Source: Pezicula radicicola
Lineage: Eukaryota > Ascomycota > Leotiomycetes > Helotiales > Dermateaceae
DNA length: 64,000 nt
NCBI GenBank assembly: GCA_003008705.1
Contig: PDUO01000015.1
Span: 687,290 to 751,289, forward strand
Direction: 5' to 3'
A program made the position numbers and the translations under genes. This document shows positions 1 to 11,427 of the stretch, one piece after another. Positions within the stretch are counted from its first letter, which is position 1, and every line of letters starts with the position of its first letter. The notes under the pieces were generated by a model. That model was not told the DNA's origin. It saw only the letters and a program-made list of their open reading frames with translations, and searched no databases.

Positions 1-29
1 CAGCCCAAACCTCCGATTCTCTTTGTGAA

Positions 30-1450
30 ATGGCCGCTCAACATGCACGAGACAGGAGTACTTCTAGAACTGAAAGTAGCACAATCTGCTCCATCGACAA
101 CCAGGAGTTCAGAGTTATTGATATTGAGCTCGCTTCGGTTAGCGAGCAGAAAAATGACGACCCAAAATACCCAGAAGGTGGCTGGGAAGCTTGGTTGATA
201 GTATTTGGTTCTTGGTGTGCATTGTTTGCAGCGCTGGGAATCATGAACACTATGGGCTCTTACGAGCAGTACATTGCTACTCATCAGCTGGAGAGCTACG
301 CTCCCGGTCAGGTCGGCTGGATCTTCAGCATGTACGCTTTCCTTACGTTTGGTGGTGGAATTGTCATTGGCCCAGCGTTTGACGCTTATGGACCGCGGTG
401 GTTGATTATGAGTGGTGGTGTTGCAGTGTCGGCAAGCATGCTTCTTCTTGGGAACTGCCAAGGTAAGCTCACAGATTGCAGAGACTGCACTACTTCTTCG
501 CTTGCTTCCAGCAAAAGACAGACATCTGACTGAAATTCACAGAATATTGGCATTTCATGGCAGTCTTTGGCATTCTCGGTGGTCTAGGCTCAGCCCTTAT
601 CTTTTCCCCATCCCTTGCCATCATCCGCCACTACTTCATGGCAAGACAAGGCGTCGCTACAGGCATAGCTGCAACAGGCGGAGCAATTGGAGGCATCATC
701 TTCCCTTTGATTCTCCAACACATCATTCCTCACTACGGCTTCAACTGGGCCACTAAAACCATAGCCGCAATAACGATTTTCCTATGCGGTATGGCTAACC
801 TCTTCGTCAAACCACGCCTTCCCCCAGGAGGTACCATCTTGCCTGACATACGCATTTTTCGGGACTCAACCTTCGCTATCACAGTGATGGGTGTCTTCCT
901 TCTCGAACTGGCCCTGTTCATCCCACTGACCTACGTCAATTCCTACGTGACCAGCATCGGTTTCTCGGCCAACTTCTCCTCCCTTGTCCTCATGTTTATC
1001 AACCTTGGTTCCGTCTTTGGACGTGCTATTCCAGGTTTCTTTGCTGACAAAATGGGCCATTACAACGCCGCCATCCTTGCAATCTTCCTGACGGTCATAT
1101 CCGTCCTCGCCATCTGGCTACCAGCCGGAAACTCAAAAGCAGGACTCATCTGCTTCGCGCTCCTGTTCGGCTTTGGAAGTGGTTCGAATATCAGTCTTAC
1201 GCCTGTGTGTGTCAGCCAGCTATGTCCCGTTCAGAAAATCGGTCGATATATCGCTACTTGCTATGCGGTGGTCTCGGTCGGATGTCTCATCGGCGTACCA
1301 ATTGCTGGCGAGATCATCGGTATTGATGATGAGTCGAGCGGATACAGAAATCTGATTCTATTTGTGGGATGCTGTTATGTTGGCGGCCTCGTTGCTTTCT
1401 TCATTGCAAGGATTAAGGCCAAGGGCTGGAGGATACAGGAAAAGTTCTAA
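30..1450 (+). CDS. MFS transporter, monocarboxylate (SLC16/MCT)-like
   Basis: Two exons, 30-462 and 543-1450. The intron is GTAAGC...CACAG, and the join restores a Q-E-Y-W-H-F reading that runs straight into the second frame. The 446-residue product has a hydrophilic N-terminus of about 45 residues. An EGGW motif (residues 49-52) then opens the first membrane segment, as in fungal monocarboxylate-transporter-like proteins. About 12 hydrophobic segments follow, with a GGLGSALIFSP stretch and a charged loop before the second half. The family moves monocarboxylates or related small organic acids across the plasma membrane, and many fungal members are uncharacterised. The substrate cannot be read from sequence. 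The ATG has an A at position -3 and lies only 30 bases into the window, so its promoter is outside. Confidence 0.9.
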
Positions 1451-2728
1451 GATGGTGAAGTCACTGTCGAATTATAAAGTTCACAAATTCCTATTTCACT
1501 CTTTTTTAAGATTAGACAGGTCGAATTTTCTTCACAGAAAGAGTAGTTGGGTGGCTATATTTGGAGGAACACTCGCTAAGATTCATATTTTTTTTCTTTT
1601 CTGTTTTTCATTTGTCTGGATCATCTTCTTTTCACGCATACATATTTTTACAGAAACTATCTATTCATACGGTTCTTGGGGGTTAGGGAAGATGGAGTTC
1701 CGGGATTGGGAAAAGTCCTTTCGCTGGCGTTGGACACTGGAAGTCACAAGACACACTCAATACATAGTTATCGGAGTATGGATTGGTTGTTGGGAAAAGC
1801 AGAACGGATAGACAAGGAAGAGGAGTTTCGTCGATCACTATCACAAGTACATACATACAAAAGTACCTTTTACGCACCAAAACAAATGCGCACACACTCG
1901 GTTGCACACACTCGGTTACACACACCAAAAGTATATAGACGACAAAGTATGCGTGGGATTTTTAGTTTAGGGTTTAACACAAACAAACAAGTATTACAAG
2001 ATTAACCGACTCTCAGATACTCGAGTAGGGAATGCACCGGCCTCTTTCTGCACCGTGAGTACATGAGTTCCATTGTTGAAGTTCCGCACTGTTACGAAGT
2101 ACAATAACTTGAACACAAACTTTGATGGCGGCAAAATTTTATCACATTTCCCATCGAGATCTTAGATTTCGTGGAATGGTCAACAGATCGAAGAAGTAAG
2201 CGAGTGATACTAGTGTAGTGTGGCAGATACCGGAATACGAGTGTGTGCGTCATTGTCTCCACGATTTAAGACGGGTTCCCGGAGAGGAGACACGGGACGG
2301 TACGGCTTGTAACTTTTACCTTATTCAAGTGCCTTGAACCCTTCTGTTCCCCGGGGAATGTGGGAATGTGTTCGGATTGTTGTTAAACCTTCGAAAGGTT
2401 AGGGTACAATTGATTCCCAGGTTACTGGGAATTAGATGGAAGTAGATTAGCTCATGGTTTTTTTTTTTTTTTTTTGTCAATTTGTGTGTGTGAGGGTTAC
2501 TTTATTTTTAGAATCTGGGTCTTCTTGTTGATCTTTTTAATCTATTTGAAATTGGGTGGGAAGGAGGTTTTTGACCTTTTTAAGTACCTATGTACCCTTC
2601 CTTACCTTAGGTATTTAAAATATTTTTGACCTAGGTATTTGGAAAGGTAAATCTGTTGGATTGGAATCACATGAGGATTTTTTTGGGTGAGTGGAAAGAA
2701 GTGAGTGATTATCATGTGTCTTGTTTTT

Positions 2729-2760
<32 letters not shown>

Positions 2761-3475
2761 TCAATGTCATATGCGCTTGGGTTTGTACTGTACTGTATGT
2801 AGTATGTGATCATCCCGTGTTCACCGTTCAACATATGCCTCACTTTGAGATACAATGCACACTGAACTTTGAGACTGGCTTCGGCTGGGTGCTTGATTGA
2901 TCTTGAACTTGTGAGAGCTTTGTCACAAGACTTGGGAATACTCGAATGGGGGTAAAGTTGACATTAATCATTGGGATCTGATTTGGATGGTAAGGTTATG
3001 CGAAGAAAGATGGGATTTAGTGAGGAAGTTAGGGCTGGAGGTAGGTACGAGAATAGATCTGTTTGAAAAGGGTTATTTTGTTAATGTCTTGCAAACCAAG
3101 TAGGATGAGTAGCGGCTGGGAATTGGAATACTTGATGGTTTAAGTCATTGTTGGCTTGGGCGATGAGGAATTGTACTTCGTATTCGTATTTATATAGACG
3201 ATGTCTTCATATCCGCACACCTTACTTTTGACTTCCATCGCACCTTCCCCCCCCCCTCCCCCCCTGTTTTTCTCGCCAAGACGCTGAGTTTCAGCTCGCA
3301 TCTGATTGGTTCTGTGGTGGACCGAGGCTAACTTACCCCGGCTTTTGATTACATCTCGGCCCAGAAACGATTACAATGGGGTTTTCCAGCATATCCAACT
3401 CGTCTCATGCTTTTTCTCAAGTACACATTCCCTCCTTGATTCAATTAGACCTTCATAGATACATCTACAACTACA
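1451..3475. other. Long intergenic spacer
   Basis: About 2 kb with no ORF I can support. It contains a T16 run (about 2459-2475), T/G-rich low complexity near 2727-2761, a C/T-rich tract at about 3241-3265 upstream of the next gene, and two copies of the word TACTTCGTA or its complement (2093-2101, 3174-3182). It presumably carries the 3' end of the transporter transcript and the promoter of the acyl-CoA dehydrogenase gene. Confidence 0.6.
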
Positions 3476-5337
3476 ATGCCTCACCAGATCCTCACCCGAG
3501 CCGAAGTTGCAAAGAAGACCAGTGACGAGGAGTTATGGTTCATCATTGACAGCAAGGTGTACGATGTTACCGATTTCCTCGATGCTCACCCAGGTGGAGA
3601 AGCCGTTTTGAAGCAGGTAGCAGGACAGGATGCTACAGAAGCCTTTTACAGTAAACCATCGCTTATTCAACAATCGCCGAGTTAATCTAGGTGATTGAAG
3701 GGAAACAATCCACTGACAAGTATCCTTTTGCAGATCTTCACAGGCAAGAGGTTCTCCAGAAATTCTCGAGTCTCTGTGTCGGCACACTGGAAGGCGAAAA
3801 GTCTCAAGTCATTGAGCAGAAGCCAGGAGACCTAAGCGTGGTCCCGTACGGCGAACCAACATGGCTCACTCCTCAATTCAAGAGTCCGTATTACAATGAC
3901 AGTCACAGACGTTTGCAAAAGGCCATACGAGAATTCACGGACAAATATGTCACTCCCGAAGCCCAGGAATGTGAGAAGACAGGCAAATATATCAGCCAGG
4001 AACTCATTGAGAGGATGTTCAAAGCTGGAATTCTGCACATGAGATTAGGTCCTGGAAAGCATTTACATGGTGTGGAGTTGATGGGTGGTATTGTGAAGGG
4101 CGAGGAGTTTGATTACTTCCATGATATGATTATTGGCCAGGAAATGACGCGAGCGAATGTAGGAAAATATCGTCCGTTGATTTGATCATTTGCTTACATT
4201 TTTGCAGGCTCGAGGCTTCCAAGATGGGAATATGGCAGGAATGACCATTGCGTTAACTGCAGTCCTTCAATTTGCCAACGATGAAGCGTGGAAGAAGAAG
4301 ATTGCAGATGAGTGCTTTAGCGGCAAGAAAAAGATTTGTCTCGCGGTTACAGAGGCTTTTGCAGGTTCTGATGTTGCAGGCATTCGAACAACTGCCGAGA
4401 AGACGAAGGATGGAAAGCATTATATTGTGAATGGCACAAAGAAATGGTAAGTAGAGAAGCCCCCGCAGTCTAGAAAGTGAAAATAGCTAATCGACCTTAC
4501 GCCTATTAGGATCACGAATGGAGTTTGGTGTGACTACTTTGTTACTGCAGTCAAGACAGGCAAAGGACTAAGTGTCGTGCTCATCGAGAGAGGCGAGGGT
4601 GTTGAGACGACGCAGATAAAGACTTCATACAGCACTACAGCGGGTACGGCTTACATCACATTCGACAATGTAAAGGTTCCAGTTGAGAATTTACTGGGTG
4701 TTGAGAACAAGGGTATTTACGTTGTTGTAAGTTTGGCCATCCACTAACCCCCTCGTATCAGCAAAATCCACTCAATAGTAACATTATTTGCAGCTCAGTA
4801 ACTTCAACCATGAACGCTGGATGATGGCTTCAGGCGTCATTCGCTCAATGCGAACTGTCACAGAAGAGTGTATGAAATGGGCCAACCAGAGACAAGTTTT
4901 CGGCAAGAAACTTATTGAGCAACCGGTTATTCGTCAAAAGTAAGTCCATTCTTCCATTCGTCCTCAAATATTCAACTACTCATACATGTCAACATCAAAG
5001 GCTTGCCAAAATGATTTCCCATTGCGAGGCCAACCAGGCTTGGTTGGAAAACATAACCTACCAGATGACTCTGATGCCTTACAAGCAACAATCCACACAT
5101 CTGGCAGGACCCATCGGACTACTAAAAATGTTTGCCACGCGCTCAGCGCATGAAATTGCAGACGAGGCGGTGCAGATATTTGGAGGCAGAGGCTTGACTC
5201 AGACTGGCATGGGGAGGGTTATTGAGATGTTCAATCGGGGTTACAAGTTTGATGCAATTCTAGGAGGTGCGGAAGAGGTTCTGGGTGATTTAGGAGTGAG
5301 GCAAGCTATGAAGAATATGCCAAAGAGTATGCTATAG
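3476..5337 (+). CDS. Cytochrome b5 domain / acyl-CoA dehydrogenase fusion
   Basis: Six exons: 3476-3650, 3734-4158, 4208-4446, 4510-4726, 4794-4939 and 5001-5337, giving 512 residues. Residues 1-75 form a cytochrome b5-like haem domain with the HPGGE ligand motif at 38-42 and the second haem His at 61, in a codon run completed across the first splice. The rest is an acyl-CoA dehydrogenase: N-terminal helical domain, central FAD-binding beta domain (VTEAFAGSD and WITNG), and C-terminal helical domain with FGGRGL. The usual MCAD base position (YEGT) reads LGGA. A Glu in the NHERW motif (Glu359) lies where isovaleryl- and long-chain-type enzymes carry their catalytic base. The enzyme probably oxidises an acyl-CoA alpha-beta bond, with the b5 domain as a possible electron partner. 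The C-terminus SML resembles a weak peroxisomal signal. The acyl substrate is unknown. Confidence 0.92.
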
Positions 5338-5465
5338 GGTTATGACTCGGTTGCTTGTTTGCATAGAGTATACAAGTCGTGGTAAAGCTTAGAACGGTGC
5401 AGTTTGGCCCGCGTTGTGTATTTTATGTATCTAGTGGTACATCATATAGAAAATGTTCCCGTCAA

Positions 5466-5680
5466 GTGGTTATTCAAATTAAGTGAGCTATTCAAATTAA
5501 GTTACTTAAATCAAGTGAGTTACTCAAATACGTGAGCTGCCCAGTATGTCAGTTATCCAAAACAACTAAGTTCCTCAAATTGGCTTAGAATGAGTTACCT
5601 AAATAAAGCAAACCAGTCACTTCAAGCAAGCCAGCTCCCCAAATCAACCTGGAAGGAGATACTCAAGTCAAGTGAATTCC
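5466..5680 (+). repeat. Degenerate GTGAGTTAC-type short tandem array (left flank)
   Basis: Consecutive imperfect units of about 17-18 bp built on AAATCAAGTGAGTTACTC. Well preserved copies lie near 5505-5530, with diverged ones before and after. The same unit recurs at many spacers in this window, including on the far side of the recombinase remnant. Confidence 0.7.
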
Positions 5681-5800
5681 TGTCACGAGATGCACTAGGA
5701 CCAGTACTCCTGCCCTATGAAGAACTTCAGCTTCATGCTCGTCCTACGGCAATGATCAAAATAACCTATTTCTATCATAAGGATTTTCAAGTTATGGTTT

Positions 5801-6535
5801 ATGATAAGTCGAGTGTTGCCACCAAAATCATTCAGTCGCATACCTAAAGATGGGTTGCTCGCCACCGACCCCGTCAGAGTTAGCGACATTGTCAAATCAA
5901 AGGGGCATCTGAACGATATCTGTCTTCAATGGAGCGACGTAAAACCAAGGCTCCATCGCGGGGATGGCATTGTGAACCTGGTGGCCCTGATCTCCCTTAG
6001 GTTCCAGAAATATCTCAAGTAAGTCAATTCTATCTTTTGAATTGTTTGAGAAATCACTGGTAACAGTATAAATTTCAGGGATCAGACCAAGCCCCGCAGG
6101 CTCATTCTCCAACTACTTCCTGAAAGAGCAGACAACAATTTGGCTTGCATCGTGAAGATGACCCTCGTTTACACGATACGTCTTGGGTATGTCCGAGCAG
6201 CAACAACGGAGGAGGTATTATACCTTGCAAGACAAAGCCTAGCCGTTGTTCCGTGGCAACAGATGCGATTGATAAGCCTGTCATGACCAAGATTGGGTCA
6301 CCCCAACTAATTTGGAGCGAGACCTGCCTGCCTGCTACAGTAGGCCAGATCAATGATACCCTGAAAGACGCAGCAGATGCTGCAGGAATCCTGACGCATG
6401 TGACTAGCCACGATCTGAGGAGAGGGCCCGCAAGAGACATGGCCACAGAAGGAGTCCTTGAACTTACTAATGTCCATGGTGTCGCATTGGCCTTAAACCA
6501 TTCTTCTAAGGCGAAGAATGGAGGAAGAACGTAGG
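5801..6535 (+). pseudogene. Remnant of a tyrosine-recombinase (Crypton-like) element
   Basis: A broken coding region with tyrosine-recombinase features. A first part (from 5801) reads up to about 6018, then through an apparent intron (GTAAGTC at about 6017 to TTTCAG at about 6079). It continues into TIRLGYVRAATTEEVL, which resembles box I, with the Arg codon at 6179-6181. The reading frame is lost between about 6200 and 6270. A second frame (to 6532) carries HDLRRG at 6409-6426, matching the H-x-x-R of box II, and then LNHSS where LGHS is usual. I see no convincing nucleophile Tyr. Repeat arrays lie on both sides. I infer a dead mobile element; the assignment to Crypton rather than another recombinase family is uncertain. 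Confidence 0.55.
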
Positions 6536-6540
6536 GCTTT

Positions 6541-6990
6541 TCACAAAACTAGTGGACGTCAACGTGAGTACCCTGCGATTCGCCTTCCTTAGTTATTAGT
6601 ATGCTAACGTGTACCAGTGGTGAACCAAATTTCTAAAGCAGCTCCTCTTGCGTTTATTCAGGGTACTCAGAGTATGTATAGTATTCCCTATTTGTTTGCT
6701 TTTGGCTCATTAAGACACTAACATTCCCCAGCCCCTTCGTCACCTCAGTCCGAATATAGGTTAGGCACCATCCTCATCAGCGGAGAACAGCGGAGAACTT
6801 TTAACAGCCACCGGAGCACAGGACGAGGATAGTATAAGCGAAGCAAAAAGCTCATATTGAAGTGACTGTTGGAATCGACTCCATTGATTTCAACGATGGT
6901 CTATCTATAGTTATGATCATGCAAATACTAGGATCAGCAGAGGATGAATATACATTGTGCGGTATTTATTGGCTTATGTCTCTCCCCTTA
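6541..6990. other. Spacer downstream of the recombinase remnant
   Basis: AT-rich sequence without a supportable ORF. It may hold the decayed 3' part of the element, but I cannot recognise any motif. Confidence 0.4.
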
Positions 6991-6994
6991 TTTT

Positions 6995-7130
6995 ATATTA
7001 GTTAAGTTATTTAAATCAAGTAAGCTACTCGAAGCAAGTGAGTAATTTAGATCAAGCGAGTTGCCGAAACCAGGGAAGCAAATTAAGCAAATCAAATACG
7101 AAGTAACTCGAGTCAAATAAAATCGCCTAA
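6995..7130 (+). repeat. Degenerate GTGAGTTAC-type array (right flank)
   Basis: Diverged units such as AAATCAAGTAAGCTACTCG, AAGCAAGTGAGTAATTTAG and ATCAAGCGAGTTGCC. They have the same orientation as the array at 5466-5680, so the recombinase remnant lies between direct copies. Confidence 0.55.
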
Positions 7131-7827
7131 CAAGCAAATGGGGAAATTTTATGAACTCTATTATAGCATCGAAGTTCAAAACATGGATATACTTACAAGA
7201 TAGTATGTTACAAAGCAGTTTATATCACACCCTACAGAAAACAAGGGCCCCTTTTAAACTCGGGTAATTTAAGCGAGAAATAGAAAAACGCAGGAAACAA
7301 AACCCAAAAAGCCTCAAATGTCATCACAAAAGACAAGAACTCTAGAATAACCCAAATTAATGATGCAAAGTCGCAAAACAATACTAAAGACGGGGTTTTT
7401 AATCTATCACCGTACAACACTTCGAAAGAGGAAATGAGCGGTCATCACGTGTACCCAAAATCAACAAGTAAAATCAAGAAGTATTCTAGGTGTTAATTGA
7501 TTTCTCGGATGCCTCCATGTGGGATCATCGCCCATAGCCCACGGACGCATTCATGTTGTGATAGCAGAATTCATGATTTCATTATTTACATGCCCCCGTG
7601 TCTGCCAAGCCACAAATATAGCAGTAAGACCTGTCTGCTTTGTATGGAACGATGAGTTAATCACGGAAACTAGAAACAAGTATTTCATGAGGGTATCAAT
7701 TACTTGTATTGCACATGCAGGTCTTTCTGTGCCCTGCTACCTTTCTCATCCTATGGAGTACTATACCAAGTTCCAGTTCTCGTAACGCCGATGCTAATGC
7801 AGGTACAAACAATCCATATCTCCAATC
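7131..7827. other. Spacer between repeat array and NUP85
   Basis: No supportable gene. This is AT-rich sequence with stop codons in all frames, likely including the 3' untranslated region of the NUP85 transcript, which runs leftwards. Confidence 0.5.
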
Positions 7828-10800
7828 TTACATCCTATTATCCGCCTCAAGCAGCCATGCCTTTGCTAGGTCTTTTGCTAGACCCAAACGCAGTATTCTC
7901 AAGACATCCTCGCCATTCGTGTTTGCGGAAAGACCGCGACGCCAATCCCAGCCCCGCTTGATATTACCCTTCACTAGTACTCCGCTACTGCCAATAGAGC
8001 GTTGCAATTGGGAGGCAAGCATCGAGCTCCCGACAAGAGAGAACTGGCTGCTTCCACTGAGATTCGACGTTGACTTCCTTAGTAGATCAGTTGGCGAAGA
8101 CCCCTTAAGCCCTTGTGCAGATGCCAATACTGTCTGGAAGAACTCATGGCAATCGTCATAGACTCGTGATACTACTGTCTGTAGGTCCTCAATGGCTTTG
8201 AGTAGGATTTCGATTTGCGATACTGAAAGGGAGGTCTTTGGTTGATTGACGAAGATCGTTGCTTCGCCTAGGAGACCAAGAAGAAAGTCCACACTGACAA
8301 CTGCACCACGTCCTTCATCATACAAACCGCCTCGGATATTGTCTGCAGAACTTGTAATGACAGCAAGAAGAGCTGCGACCGCTTCTCTATTCCGTGCTTT
8401 AGTGCCCATTTTTGGTTTCTCGCCACTTCCAGAAACCTCTTCATCTCGGAGGACATAGAATCGGCGCAAAGTAGCATAGCCACTGATCATTTTGTGCAAA
8501 AGCTTAGCTGCCTCAAAATCCATTTTAGACATCTCATTCAATGCTCTCTGCGGTGATGAGATGAGCTGCCTCAAATGATCGTCTAATTCAGACTCGGGAG
8601 GATATGCCGTTGATTGTATCAGGGAAATTGATATGAGCAGATCCAGAACGTCCTTAACTTTAGTGGCCTTGTGTGAAAGTGCATAATACCAAAGGGCCTC
8701 GCCATAGTTGTGAGAGTCCTCTGCAAGCAGATCGGCGTATGTCTGGTTTTGGATTAGCAAATTTCTATTTGAGAGAGATCGATGGTCTTACCTGTGCAGT
8801 AGCTTCAGCATGATTCGTCATGCCAAGCTCATTAAGTAGCCTCCAGAGCTTGTCGACTGTTGCAGACGAGTCTAAGGGGAGTTGCTTTAGGAAATCACCA
8901 ACGACTTCTTCGGAACGAGGCCCTGAATCTAGTCTCCCAAGAACTGCAATTGCCAATTCCCATCCTTCTTTGAAAGCTGTTGCTCCTGAGGGCCCTGAGA
9001 CTTTCAAAGTTCCGCGTTGAGACAAGGCTCTCGCATATGTAATGAGGGTATGATCCTTCACTCCATCACTTTTCGATGGTGAAGAATTGATGCCCAAAAG
9101 GTCCAGATCCTCTTGATCTAGGCTGTCCATTGATATAAGATTCCTTGGCTCAGCATGTGGGAGCCAGCCAGCAAGAGAAGCAATCTCCGCTACAGCGGTC
9201 GAAATTGGCCCTGACCATGCTCGTAGGAACCCGATGACAGACTCATTGTCGCCCTCAAACACGGAAGCCAACCCAATTTCCAACGGACTCATCGTGTTGA
9301 CTTGGAAATCGGATGAGCTTGCCATAACAGTTTCGAAGGATCGCCGTAACTTCTTTAAATATGCCTGAGGGTCAGACTCTCGTGAAGATGCTCTGTAAGT
9401 GGCATGGGATCGCCCAAGAGCTAGTCGTCTATCGTTTCTACCCTCATCCCACCAAACAACGAGTCCAACAGTTGCTTCGCACCAGTCCTGAGCGTTTTCA
9501 ATGATTGGTCCCGTTTCTCCAGAGACAAGCCCGTAGAGGCTGAGAAGGTTCTGATAGATATGCCACGGAACTCTACTCTCGGCCTTTTGAGCAGTCTTGC
9601 TGAAGGTACCAGACCGGGTAGCCGCAGTAGAGAACCCAAAGCTCTCTGCATTGTCTCTCGAGTTTCGACTATTCCCATCTCTACCTTCTGCAAATCTTTT
9701 TAAATCCTCAGATGTTTGAGATATTCGAAGCCGGAAAAGCTGCCAGTCACTACCTCGAATGTCCCAGTCACCTTGAACAGCTGGACATTGCTGTAAGACA
9801 TCACATGCTGTTTGCATGACCTTTTCGATATTTGCCAGAGCTAGACCAGAGAAACCAGTTTGACCAGAACGATCGTGGATGTCATCAAGTCCTGTCCTGG
9901 CATATCTCCAGCCGGCATTTCTAAGTAGTTCAACAACTGCTACTACCTTGCCACGAAGAACACCATTAAGTATAGTATCCCAAAAAAGCTTATGATGCGA
10001 CGGGGAAGGTCGGTGAGATTGGATATCTTGCAATTGTGATGGATAGGGGTTGTGATATTCATCAATCCATTCCAGCATGATTTGTGGAAGCGGTTTAGTC
10101 CTATAACCAAACCCTCTTGGGTCTTCGTCTGCCGAATGATGAATCTTCAAAGTGAGCCCAGCTAGAAAATTAGCTTTTGAAAAGGCAGATGACCTTGGCC
10201 CCGGACCAATTCTAGCAGAATACTCTTCCGAGCTAGGAACAGCAGTATTTTTGTCGTACATAGACCACACCTTTGTAAGTTCCAAGGGTATCTGCATCAA
10301 AGCATGCTCTAATACGTCGTCGTTATCGGCAGCAACTCCTTCCTCATATAATTTTGTGATAATAGCCTCCGTGCTGACCACAACATCATCAGACTCAGCA
10401 ACCATAGGACTCCCCATCTGTCCATATAAATCCTTGGCTATCCTTGTGTACATAAAAGACTTTGGTTCAGAGAACGAGTTTCCTAGGGTTCCGCCAAGAT
10501 CCATAGGTTCCTCTCTGCTTTGTCGCAATTCAGAAATCGAAGATTCTTGACTAGGGCTGTTCAAGCCAAGTTGAATTGATCCTGTTGTTCTCCCAGGCGT
10601 TCCTGTTTGAGAGTCTTCCATTTCATCATCGTACCGAGGCTCATCGTCTGTCATCGCATCTGCATCTTGGTCCTCATACTCTTCCTCCGGTCTCTCATCT
10701 TCGTCGGAATATTCTTCTTCATCTTCTTCATCAATACCGTACGTAGACCCTTGGAAATCTCGTTGTGGGGAGGATTGGTACTCGTTGCTGAGGTTGGAGC

Positions 10801-11122
10801 GCTGCGCTTTAGCTGCTGGTCGCATAAAGCTTGTGGCTTGCTGTGTTTTTGGGCTGTTGAATTGGAGTGGAGATGACCCAAATGACTGTTGAGAGAACGA
10901 GAGTGATTTCATCGGCGCTGGGGATTCCATAGTGGAGCTACCATAGTAAGAAGAGGGCGGGGGCCCTGCTGGAGTAAATGATCCTGCCGAAGATGGAGGA
11001 GGTCCAGCAGGAGTGGTCGAGGGGTTTGACTGTCCAAAAGAGAATTTGTTGTTGCCATTGCGCGATCTTCTGTCTGGTGTAGACGGAGGACTGGAGGAGT
11101 AAGGCGCTTGAAAGCCAGACAT
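7828..11122 (-). CDS. NUP85: Nucleoporin Nup85 (Y-complex)
   Basis: Two exons on the minus strand, 11122-8792 and 8742-7828, joined in phase 0 across a GTAAGA...CCAG intron; 1,081 residues. The ATG at 11122 gives an MSGFQAP start; an in-frame upstream ATG (11191) would add 23 hydrophobic residues and is less likely. Residues 1-130 are Ser/Pro/Gln-rich with a few FG-like SFG bits, about 131-170 are highly acidic, and the remainder is alpha-helical. The LEWIDEYHNP and FWDTILNGVLRGK stretches match the Nup85 family. Nup85 is a scaffold subunit of the Nup84/Nup107 Y-complex of the nuclear pore. The gene is divergent from gamma-tubulin. Confidence 0.85.
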
Positions 11123-11427
11123 GTTGAAAAAGTAGAATCCCGCAAAAGCAAATTTTTGGCAGCTTGTTTGTCTCGAAGCCCCGATTGTCAAATGCGAAGC
11201 TCCGTTGTCGATGCTGGTGCTGATGCGATCAACCGTCTATAGCTCTGTACTTGGGTATTTACTTCACAGCCGCGCCGATCTTTTGAGAAAGTGCTCAAAT
11301 TTTAGCGCGAAACCTTACAAGACGCGCTTTACCAAGTACGCGTTCCCCCTTCTGACCTCCACCTTTACGTCTCTTATTGCACGCCCCCGATTTCTACAAA
11401 GCACGAATTGCAATCAATGACGTGACA
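11123..11427. promoter_or_regulatory. Shared divergent promoter, NUP85 / gamma-tubulin
   Basis: About 305 bp separates the two start codons, so both promoters must lie here or overlap the 5' ends. I see no clear TATA box and no motif that I can name. Confidence 0.5.
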
